A DNA stretch of 64,000 nucleotides from NCBI GenBank assembly GCA_036768485.1, contig JAVLUZ010000142.1, forward strand, positions 14,790,407 through 14,854,406, given 5' to 3'. Of the stretch, positions 12,750-24,800 are shown in pieces; the first letter of the stretch is position 1; each line of letters begins with the position of its first letter. Under the pieces are notes generated by a model. The model had not been told where the DNA came from. It ran no database searches and saw only the letters and a program-made list of their open reading frames with translations. This DNA is from Mermis nigrescens. Its lineage: Eukaryota > Nematoda > Enoplea > Mermithida > Mermithidae. A program made the position numbers and the translations under genes.

Positions 12750-12870
12750 ATGGATCCCAATACTAGTACTAATAGAATCCATTTGCGTACTTTGAATCCA
12801 TTTATCACGTGCATCCTATGCGGTGGATATTTCATCGATGCGACTACTATTTATGAATGCTTGCATACGT
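12750..12870 (+). CDS. PCGF3: PCGF exon 1 (residues 1-40, first RING cysteines)
   Basis: Starts at the only nearby in-frame ATG ([17 protein letters not shown]) and ends at ECLHT, followed by GTAAGT. It leaves phase 1, and the split codon with exon 2 makes Phe41. The [18 protein letters not shown] block fixes both frame and identity. Confidence 0.92.
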
Positions 12871-15800
12871 GTAAGTTGTAAAGTAGATGGTATAGTGTCA
12901 GACTAGCCAGTTTATGTAGTAAGCATATTTCAGATAAAAAGCGCAGACACACATGCTTAGGGTGACCAGTATAAACGGGCAGCGACCGAATCATGAGGGT
13001 ATGGATGGGGTGCAGTCGGAAAAATCGCAAAAATAAGCCGAAAATACATTTCTAGGGTTCTGTCGTAGTCTGCGGGGCTATTTTGGAATCTCTGTTTCTT
13101 AACCTCCCCACACGCCCACGTGTGGTGAGTGACCAACTTGCGTGTAACAGCTTGAAACTTTGGGTATAAATATTTCTAGGGGGAGTAAATGATCTCCCAA
13201 TCATAAGGGCCAGAAAAGACTTGAAAAATTCATTTTTTATTCAAAATGGGGTCCAGAATTTCGGGCCAACCCGTAAATCCTACTAGTGTTTCCCCCGGTG
13301 GGAGAAACGTTTCTCCCATCAAAATTTCTCCCGGAGGGAGAAACGTTTCTCCCGGAGAAACGTTTCTCCCATCAAAATTTTCCCGGTGGGAGAAACGTTT
13401 CTCCCGGTAGAAACGTTTCTCCGGGTGTGGTTACCTATGCTTATCATGGTTTCGCCGTTTCTCCCGTTTCACCCAGTCTCCGGGTGTGGCTACCTATGCT
13501 TATCATGGTTTCGCCGTTTCTCCCGTTTCTCCCAGTCTCCGGGTGTGGTTACCTATACTTATCATGGTTTCGCCGTTTCTCCCGTTTCTCCCAGGCTCCG
13601 AGTTTGGTTACCTATGCTTATCATGGTTTCGCCGTTTCTCCCGTTTCTCCCAGTCTCCGGGTGTGGCTACCTATACTTATGGTTTCGCCGTTTCTCCCGT
13701 TTCTCCCAGGCTCCCGGTGTGGTTACCTATGCTTATCATGGGTCCGCCGTTTCTCCCGTTTCTCCCGGATTCCGGGTGTGGTTACCTATACTTATCATGT
13801 TTTCGCCGTTTCTCCCGTTTCTCCCAGGCTCCGAGTTTGGTTACCTATGCTTATCATGGTTTCGCCGTTTCTCCCGTTTCTCCCAGTCTCCGGGTGTGGC
13901 TACCTATACTTATGGTTTCGACGTTTCTCCCGTTTCTCCCAGGCTCCCGGTGTGGTTACCTATGCTTATCATGGGTCCGCCGTTTCTCCCGTTTCTCCCG
14001 GATTCCGGGTGTGGTTACCTATGCTTATCACGGTTTCGCCGTTTCTCCCAGGCTCCGGGTGTTGTTACTAATGATTGTCATGGTCCAGGCTCCGTGTGTG
14101 GTTACCTATGCTTATCATGCTTTTTCTTTCTCCCTATCTTTTTCATTAGTAGGATTTACGGGTTGGGCCAAAATTTCTGGTTTTGGGGAGGGGGAATGGA
14201 AGGCGACCAACATTGGGTGGGCGGATCCCCCATTCCCTGTTACATGCATGGTGACCAGGTTGGGATGAATTCGAGAATATGTAGCGGAAGGGCGGATTGA
14301 AATCCGTAATTTTGGTTGCAGTAAGCTGTGTTTTTCTTATTATTATTCATGTGGAAATGGCTTGAGAATACACTATTCTGACCTGAAATTGCTGGACAGT
14401 CAGGCGCGGATTTAAGGCGGGGGGGGGGGGCGGCGGCCGCCTCTAATCGGCCAAAAATATTTGGCGAGATAAAGAATGGATATGCAATTTGTAATGATTT
14501 TTGGCCGTCAGTGACCATAATTTCTCAAACATTTATTAATGACATTTATTAACTTTCTTGGCGACCTGGAAGCCATTTTATGTTATATTTTTGCATATTT
14601 TTCATCGATTTTCAATTGAAAATATCGATGTTTCGCATCAAATGCTATAAAAACAGGAAATCAAGCAGTAAATCATACTTATAGACATCTATCCGCCTTA
14701 ATTTCACAAATTTTCCGGCGCTACGCGTCAGATTTTTGTAGAAGTCAAAGAAATTTAATGATGTTTTCGCACAAAATTGTCGAAAATTTCAAAATTTCTT
14801 GAAAAAATATTGCGTCTAAAGTGGTTTTATGTAACAGTATACAATGTAAAACACCCGAAAAAACTTTATTTCGCGCGTTAAGGGCAAGTTTTCGGACCTA
14901 TTTTTGACGGTATTTGGAAAAGTTGGGATACCGCCCCCCCTTAGGAATATCCTAGATCCGCCACTGTGGACAGGTGATACCAAATTTGCGAACCCTTCTT
15001 CTTTCCTTATATACGCCGGTGTGCTCGGAATGCTGGGCGGGGTTATCTGCAGTTTTTAGGCAGTGATTTAACCATCTAGTATGTACTTCCGGCCAAAAAT
15101 TACAAAGAAGCACGTAAACTTGGCCTACACAAGTTTGGACCAAAAGTCGGTGGGGAGGGGTTTGGCGGATGGGATAGGGACAACCGACTCTGGGCGAGGA
15201 TACTCCCTCATCTACCTATCACACAAGGTCACATAAAGGGATAAGAGGGGTATTTCCCCTCCGTAAAATTTTGAATAAACGGGCTTTTACATATATCGAT
15301 TCTGGGGAAACTCAAGGTACTACTGAAGAAGTTTCGACTTTATGTTAAAAAAATTCGACCTAATTTCTAAATGTTTAGTTGGTGAGTTCAATTTACTACG
15401 AAAATTTTCCCTTTTTCCATAGGGTCCTTCACATACATGCACAGCATGGTCTGGGGGGTGAAGACCTAAAGTGCCTTTTTTGGGCCCAAAAATGGCCGGT
15501 ACGCGTTAGAAAACATCGTTTTTTGCGTTTCTGACGATACTCTATCCTTTTAGAGCATAAAATCATGGAAAAATTTCGAAAAAAGTCGAATAAATTGACC
15601 AATATATCGCTTAAAACATGAATATATGGCGCGAAGCGCCGAAAATTGGCGATTTTAGCAAATAGATAGCCAAATACCCTTAAAAAGACACTTTTTCTAC
15701 CAATTTTCAGGTAAGTTTAGGAAACTTTTGAAAAATCGCTAATTCTGGGGGGGGGTTTGAAAACTTTCTGCGGAGGGTGAAAATTGACTTCTGCGGTGTG

Positions 15801-18800
15801 GATGAAACCCCCACAAGCCCTCCAAGATCACGTACGGTCCTTCACTCATTGCCGAGGTTGTCGCTCGCACTGAATTGAAATCGTAAAACGTGGCCAAAAG
15901 CAAGTATTTTGCGCGATGAAATGCGTTTTTTCTCGTAATGTTTTCAAATTTTAAAAAAACGCATGTTATAAGCATCGTTTACTGCGTGGTCGTTTCTGGA
16001 TTACAAGCAATACATAATAGATTTAGTAATTTTGTGGAAATTTAGATAAAAAATATCCGTAAAAGAGAACAGGGTGTCTACACTCGCTTTGTTTCAGTTT
16101 GCAAAAGTTGTATCATAAAGCATTTGGACGAAAATGCGCATTGCCCTCAATGCGATACGCTGATTCATCAAAGCCATCCAAAACAATACATTGGCTATGA
16201 CCGAACGATGCAGGACATTGTGTATAGATTAGTCCCCTATCTTTTCGACGGTAATTTCAAGCGAGCGTATTGGACTTGAATTTAAAAAGTTAAATAGCTG
16301 ATTTTGAGAAAGAATGTAGTCAGCTTTTGCTAAAATTTTTTAGAAAATTTAAACGTGTTCTAAAATGTTGTAAATTTATTGGAACGTCGAATTATACCCG
16401 AAATAGCGTTTACGTGTGAATTTTGGTGTCCAAATATTCGAAGATAAAAAAGTGCCGAAAATTTGACGGTTGAGGCCTGGCTCGTATCCAGGATTTTATT
16501 TCGGGGGGGGGGGAATTTGGAGGTTAGATACAGGTTTGTTGTACAAGATTCGTTTGTACGTGTAAATTATTGGGTAACCGATTTTAGTGTTTTTTTTGTT
16601 TTTTTGGATTTTTTACCGATTTTTTTGTTTTGTTGTTCGACCTTTGGTTGCGTATTTTAGCTAATTTCTGGGTTTTTGAGGGCAAAAATCATTAAGAATC
16701 GTATCGCCGAGCTCTATATTATGGTGGGAAAAATTTCAAAATTTTTTCAATAGGTTCATTTCGAATTGATAGTACAGCAAATTTATCCTTTAAGCCATCT
16801 GCGCCACTGACTCATCATTATTCAATCGACGAATTATTTCCCTGTCCTATTTTTGTATTAAACCATTGTGCTTTACAGAGAAAAGCAATACCTATAATCA
16901 GGCCCGTATCCAGGATTTTATTTCGGGGGGGGGGGCCGAAAATTTTTGAGACCAGATATCTCGAGAACCATTAGGAGATAGGCGAAAATAAAGACAGTTT
17001 TGAGCGTATCTCGGCGAGCTCTATACAATGGTGAAGAAAAATTTCAACAAAAAAAATTAAAAAATTTTCACTTTATTTCATTTTGATATACAGCAAATTT
17101 ATCATTTAAGCTGATTTCTCATCACCTAATCGGCGAATTATTTCTTATCTTGTGCCTTTGTACTTAATCATTGTGCTTTACAGAGAAAAACAATACGGAT
17201 AATTAATAATTCGGCGCGAAGCGCCGAAAAATTGACATGCTCTGCATATCAACCTCAAATTTGAGCGGTTTTGAGCGGACTAGAAGACAAAAAACATAAA
17301 TAAACAATAGATACGGCGCGAAGCGCCGGAAAAATTTCATGTTTCAAATGTCATAACTCAAATTTGAGCTGTTTTCAGTGAGCTAGAAGGCAAAAACTAT
17401 AACTAAACAATGAATCTGGCGCACAGCGCTAGAAAAAAATTGACATGCTCTCTATATCTAACTCTAATCTGAGCGATTTTTAGCAGTTCAGAAGACAAAA
17501 CTATACCTAAACAATAAATCCGGCGCGAATCGCCGGAAAATTTTGACTTTACTAGCTTAAAAGTACGCTAAAAACCTGTTTAGGCGCTGTTTCAGACGCA
17601 CTTCGCCAATTTTTCATTCTTCCCTTCGGGGGACCCTTGAGAGAAACAAAAATTTTTTCCCTATTTCGGGGGGGGCAGGACCCCCGCCCCCTGGATACAG
17701 GCCTTTTCCCATGTCATAACTCATATTTGAGCTGTTTTGAGTGAGCTAGAAGGCAAAAACTATAGCTAAACAATGAATCCGGCGCAAAGCGTTAGAAAAA
17801 AATTGACATACTTTCTTTGTCTAACTCAAATTTGAGCGATTTTCAGCGGTTTAGAAGACAAAACCTTACATAAACAATAAATCCGGCGCGAAGCGCCGGA
17901 AAATTTTGTGTTTTCTAGCTCAAAAGTATGCTAAAAACCTGTTTTGGCGGTGTTTCAGACCAACTTCGCCAATTTTTCATTTTTCCCTTTGGGGGACCCT
18001 TGGGAAAAACAAAAATTTTTTCCCATTTCGGGGGGGGGGCAGGCCCCCCCCCCGCCCCCCCCTGGATACGGGCCTGCCTATAATAATATTTAAGCCGAAC
18101 AATTTTTGACATATTCTGCGTGTCAAGCTCAAATTTGAGCAGTTTTTGTGAGAAACGGGATTTTTTCATTTCAAGGAGGGCCTACCGCGTAGGTGCGCAA
18201 GGTCAGGGTCAGCAGGGTGGGGGTGAAATCACAAAAATCCAAAACAGTAAATTTAATGGTTTACGATATTTTTTGCTGTTTCAACGATCAAAATGGTCAA
18301 AATAGCCTACAAAACGTTTATTCGTGGTAATATCGCGTTTTAAAAGCATTTTTAGTCCATTTTGACAGCATTATATCACTTTTAAAATTAAAAAATGCAA
18401 AAATTTATCAATTTTGGGCGCTTTTGGAGTAAAAAGTACTTAAAAGTCTGGCCGCGAAGCGCCGGAAAAAATTTTGACGACAAAACCTGTCCGGCTGACG
18501 CTTCAGGGAAGGGTTATTTGTTTGTACTTTGGTTATTTTGTTATTGTTTTTTGTTGTTGTGCCTTATTGTTTTATGTACGTGGTTGTAGAAGAAATGCGG
18601 AGGAGGCGAGAATTCTGCGAGCAACGAAATATACCTTTTGAGAGTCCATTAAGTTGTGAGTAATTTTATTGATTTTTTCCATAATTTTTAAATTTATTAG
18701 AATTTTAATTAAAATTTCAAAATTAACGATTCATTTTCAAATTTTAAAGCATATTTCTCCTTTCCACTCATGTTAAGGAAAAATTTTAATATTTCATTCT

Positions 18801-21800
18801 TTATTGAATAAAAGTTTTAATATTTGTTTTTTCGTCATAATTTCATTCCATAATTAATTTTTCCTCCAAACTTAGAAGTATTTTTTGTTTCTCGTTGTTG
18901 AATATTTGCTCATTGCGAGCGATCTCTGAAATCAACCCTATTACAAAAAATTTGTGACTAGATTTTCTTAGAATCTGTTTTATGTTTTGTTTTTTCAATA
19001 AAAAACCGGTTATTTGCCTAAATTCAGAAATATTTGGCCCCCTCTCAAATTTTTGATAAAAAATTGCGTTTCTGACCATTTTCACACTTTTTGACATTTT
19101 TTAATCAAAAATGAGAGATTTTATTCAATTTTCTACCCAAAATTTTAAGCTGTTACATATCTGCTCAATTTTGTTCATTTTTTTATAAAGTTGACATAAT
19201 AATACATAAAAACATGGATTACAAATTTGATAAATTTTCAAGCCGATGAGAACGTAAATTTGCCGCTGGTCGGCCAGACTAAGCACGAATTACCGTGGAA
19301 AGATCCGGTAAGTACGTATGTATAGTGCCGTTTATAATACTTACATATAGTCAGGGTGCCCAGGGATAAGTAGGGCTTACTGTAAGAGATCTTCACTTGG
19401 AGCATTTTCCCAAAAAATGGGGTTTCCGTACCCTTTTCACCGGTTTTTTTGGCAAAAGCTCGCGTTTTTTGGCCATTTTAGGTGTTTTTTTGTAATTTTA
19501 GGTGATTTTCTGCTATTTTTATTTAATACGTAATACTTCTTAGCATACATGCACAGCATGGGAATTCTGAGGGGGTGAAAACCTAAAGTGCCTTTTTTGG
19601 GCCCAAAAATGGCCGGTACGCGTTAAAAAACGTCGTTTTTTGGCGTTTCTGACGATACTCTATCCTTCTAGAGCATAAAATCATGAAAAAATTTCGAAAA
19701 CAGTCGAATAAATTGACCAATATATCGCTTAAAACATGAATATATGGCGCGAAGCGCCGAAAATTTGGCGATTTTGAGCAAATGGATAGCCAAAAACCCT
19801 TAAAAAGACACTTTTTCTACCAATTTTCAGATAAGTTAAGAAAAATTTCGAAAAATCGCCAATTCTGGGGGGGTTGAAAAATTTTCTTCGGAGGGTTAAA
19901 ACCCCCCCCAGATCATGTATGCTTCTTAGCCCCCCCCGCCCCCTCCCCATCCGAGAAAAATAATCTACTACACCTCTACCCCAAATTCTAAGCTGTTAAA
20001 GTCTTCCTATCTTACGTATGTGTTGTCTAATATTATTTTCTCCGTTCAAAATATAGTTGACAATTTTTCGTAACTAATTTGAACTTGATTCGTTTTAAAT
20101 GTAAAATAAAAATGGAAGTGAAGGATCAAAAGTAGATAATTTCACTTGTTTATTGAATTAAAATTTAAATTGAAAAATTTTAAAATAAGATTTTAAACGT
20201 TTAAACTTAAAAATTTAAATTAAAATTCTAATAAAGTGAAATTTAAATTAAAATTAATTATTTTTGAAATTGTCGGGATAAGATCTTAAATTCAGAATTA
20301 CTGCGCACTTCCGTGAGTCTTTATTTTTGGATATAAAAATCCTCTCGACCGGAATAACTTTTCGTTTATAGTGACTGCATTGTTCTTATTGTTTAGTTGC
20401 TTGTACGTGCATAAAAAATACTACAAAATTATTTTTTATTTTTCAAAAAAAAATAAAAAAATAAAAAATACTACAAAATTATTTTTTATTTTTCAAATAA
20501 AAATTTAAAAAATAAAAAATACTACAAAATTATCTTTTATTTTTCAAATGAAAATTTAAAAATTAATTCTAGGTTATGACCTATCTGGTGCCCCTTAGCC
20601 AATCTCTCAAACCGCTCACATCACCCTACGTTGTGGCGCACGCTCAGTCGACAATAACCCATTTGAAAAAACTTTTGGCCGCCAAAATCTTCGGCGATAG
20701 TGGGCGGTTTAAAGAGGTGAGTCTGGTTTACAATTTACACTCTACTTTACACTTTTTTTAATCTTCGAAAATTAGTTCGATAAAAGCATTCGTATTTAGC
20801 ACAAATGAGCGTTAAGAAGTGGTGGAGTAGGCTCTTCTTAAACCCGGGGCATCCAACCCCTAGAATTAAGTTTATACCATTTCAGGCACACACTGGCTTT
20901 CTTAATGTAGCGCCATTTAGGCATTTTTTCCTGATTGTTTTCAGAGCATGTCCTTTTTTCAGTTTTCTCACCGTTATCTTAATTTTTTCAGTTTTTCTAT
21001 TTTTTTGACCGAACTGTAACAGACGATTTAAACTGTCGCTGTAAAGTGCATACGTGGTGTAAAGTACACAACGTGGTGTAAAGTGCATTCGTGGTGTAAA
21101 GTACACAACGTGGTGTAAAGTCGTATTTATCAACAAACTTTATGAAGTCAGTGTCTTTTAAATTAATAATGATCCGACATTCTAAAATCAATTAACATTC
21201 CCATATTTTCTTCGACATCGAGTTTAATTTTCTTTCTATTTTTGTTGCCTTGTTTTTCTTTCCGTTTATCCTTTCTTATTTCCGCATTCTTTTTTCTTCA
21301 TTTTCCCTTTCGAATTTCGCATCATTTACACTACTCGCCACGAATGTTCACGCTTTAATAAGCTTCTAGAGCTTGTTAGGGTTATATCCTTAAGACGTCG
21401 GTCCTACTTCCGCCCACGCACGACCGACGTGTTAAACAAGCCTTAACAAGCTCTATCATCCTACGGAGCATATTAAAACGTAAACATTCGTGGCGAGCAC
21501 TACATCGGTATTTTGTCTTTTTTTGCATATAAATATAGGTGCGATCCGCATAAATCTGCAAGAAAAAATTCATAAAATAAAAAATATAAATATGTATTAA
21601 TTTAAAATAAATTGAACGAAATTAAAAATGATAAAATTTATAATTTGTGCTCAATGATTGAGCATTTAAGAAAATACATATTTAATATGTTTTTAATCAT
21701 TTTATATTATGCAGTTATGTACATATTAAAAAATATAAATTAAATCATTATTCAAATTGAATTATATTAAAATATTGAATATTAAATTTGCTTTTATGTA

Positions 21801-24800
21801 ATTGAGTTGAATTTGTTTAAGTTATTAATAAAATATTTATTCTTAATTTTTCTAAAATTTGTAATTAAACATTCATTTATAGTAATTATTTATAATTACT
21901 TTCAAGTAATACAAATAAAGATGAAAAACTTTTAAATTTTCAAAAATAGAAATAATAAAATTGACAAAAATTAAAAATTAAAATTTTTTGAAATTAAAAT
22001 AAAATAATTGGAGAACAAAAATCATTAGATATTTGAAAAATCAAAATAAAAATGAAAAATGCAAATTTCGTGCAAATTTTACTAAGCTAGGTAAAAGCTC
22101 TCCCTTGTATTAAGCATTCTGTCACTTTATTGCGCTTCTTATTTTTTTGTATCTTTTCTATTATCTTCATTTTTCGTCCTTTACACTCGTTACAGTTCGA
22201 TGTATTGTTTCAAAATGAGCTCATGGGCAAGGACCATTCGTTGAAATTTATACAGAAAACGAGATGGCGAGGAAAGGTGCGTTGTGATTATTTAAATTTA
22301 AACAAAAATATTTTAATTTTAAATTATTTTTTTGCAATATATCGGATTTTTCATCAAACAATTGATCACAACTTCTGATCGATACTTTACACTGCACAGA
22401 TTTAATGTAGACTGCATCTCATGTTTACGTGACATTTCTCCTAATGTTTACGTCATTATTTTTTGCACTTTTACTGTAATTTGTAATTTAATTATGTTAT
22501 ATGTAAATATTTAAATTTTCAGCCTGCGTTTGGAATGTCTGTCTTACTGTATGTCTTTGGAAGCAGTGTATACTGGGCTTTTGTTTGCGTTTTGCCGCAT
22601 TTTTATTTTAATTATGATTAATATCGTTTTATTTCATTTTTTAAATCCGAAAAAATATTATGAATTTTAGTATGCTGTTAATAGCAATAAGAGCGAGTTT
22701 GATTGTAAATGAATAGTTTGAGAAGATAATTCAAAGTCGGTTTGACGTAAACTCGCGAAATAATACTTTTTAAAGCAATGCATCGTAACAGAACATTGTA
22801 AACCTTAATACAGCATAAAATGAATACAGTGTAAAGTCGGAATTTGCTGTGATTGTATTATATACAGGGTAGTGTGAAAAACACTACCCGAGTTTTACGT
22901 CATATCTCTAGAACCAGGCTAATTAGGCCCTTGAAATCTTTTCAACCAACAGACAAAAAGGCCATAGTAAGACTGCGTATTTTGGGATTACCATACCGAC
23001 CCGTTTTCTAGATGTTGCAAATTAATAAAAAGTAGGTTTATTTCGAAAAAAAACATGAAATTTCGTATTGCAGATGAAGAGTTTTGCAAGGAAAGTCTCT
23101 GCCGTTTGTGTGTATAGCAGAAATGCTATTTGAAATTAGTAAAATGCTATGTGAGCATGTTAACTGAGTTGATATCATTGGCGGGCGGCGCCAAAATTCT
23201 GGGGGTGCAATATTTTTCAAAGGTCGAAAAATAGCCTTGCATTGGTGGTATGGCGGAAAAAACACCATGTTTCAACCTTCCTTATCGGGCACTATCCATT
23301 GACATCAAAAAATTGCGAAAGAAAATATTTTCAAAAATTGAATTCTAAGGGGGTATTTTGGTTTCTTGGGGGGGTGCATTTCCTCTCCCCCAAACCCCCC
23401 CCCCCCACGCCCAGGTGTGGTTGGAATCATTGCTATTTTTTAAAGTCTATAGAGGAGCGTGGGACAAAAAAAAATTGAATTTAGTTTGCAGTCTTAGTGA
23501 ATTTTTGTAGCGTTTTTATTCTATTGGTACAACATAAAGAGGATAGATTGCAATAAACCTCGTGTTGAACTTGTTTTGAACGTTTCGCTTATCACTCAGA
23601 AAAGGAATCGATTGAATGAGCGAGTGATCGGAGCAAAAAAAGAGATTTAAAAACAAATAGTTAATCGGATATGCCGCATTTCTCTCGAAATGAGCAGTTT
23701 TGAAAAATGTAAAACACTATTTTTACGGGATTGGAAACGAGTGCTCAATATTCTGCATTTGTGTTGCGGACCTTTTTTGTCTGTTATAAAAAAAATTTAG
23801 GTGCCTAGCTGCTGTGGTTCTGAAGTTATGACGTAAAACGTGAATAGTGTTATTTTCGGACCACCCTGTATCAGGCAAAACACGTAGCTGGCCGTCCTAT
23901 TTCGGGGGGACCAACACCAATTTTTGGGGGACTAAGCCCAAAAAGGCCAAAAATAGCACAAAATAACGTTTAAAAAGTCCGATTTTTCTGAATTTCGGGG
24001 GGTCCGAACCATAGGTGGGTAGCACCTAAATTCTGGGGGTGAAAAAAATTTCAAAGCTCAAAAAATGGTCTTAAAAGTGGTCGTATGGCGAAAAAACACC
24101 ATTTTTCGACGTTTCTCATCGAGCACTATCCAATGGCATCAAAAAATCGCTAAAAAAGCAAAAAAATTCAAAATTTGAATTCTGGGTGTATTTTGATTTC
24201 TGGGGGGGTATTTCAACTTCTGGGGGTGCATACCCCCCAAATCCCCCTCCACGCCCACGTTTGGTCCGAACCCCCTATGCCCCCAGAGATACGTGCCTGC
24301 ACTGTATAACGCTTTTCCTACATATATGACTGTAGGTGTAGGAATTGAATTCTATCATGTTCCATGTCATTATAATTCTGATTACTTACGTTATCGCTTC
24401 GTGTTAATGCAATATTCTTAAATATTGATCGAATTATTCTTTAAACTGGTTTTTTAGATATTTTTTCGAAATTTTTATAAGTTTCAAGTTTTCTTATTCA
24501 GTTGTCTAGTTCCCGTTGATTTGAATTTATGCCTATGTAAGCTTATCCTGTGTAAACACGAAAGCGTCAGTTCGGAAAATTGTGAAAGCTTTATCAACAA
24601 TAAAAATCAGATTGATAATCAAGTTACCTATTGAGATAAATTGCCAAAAATTATTAAAATTTAGGATTAAGAACGATTGAGAATTATAAATTACTAGAAG
24701 TTATCAATCGAATTATGGAATAAAGTCAAATTATTTGTAAATCACTAAATTTGATTATTTAATAAAAATTATTAAATTGAGATCAATCGTTGAATTATTG

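Noticed and set aside
13286..14300. Three overlapping + strand frames of 260-304 codons
   Set aside because: They are the three frames of one 59-bp minisatellite without forward stops; repetitive, no start context, inside a PCGF intron.
22519..22620. Possible last PCGF exon after TTTTCAG, reading [13 protein letters not shown]
   Set aside because: Does not align with the RAWUL C-terminus; the exon at 26177 ([12 protein letters not shown]) does and keeps phase.
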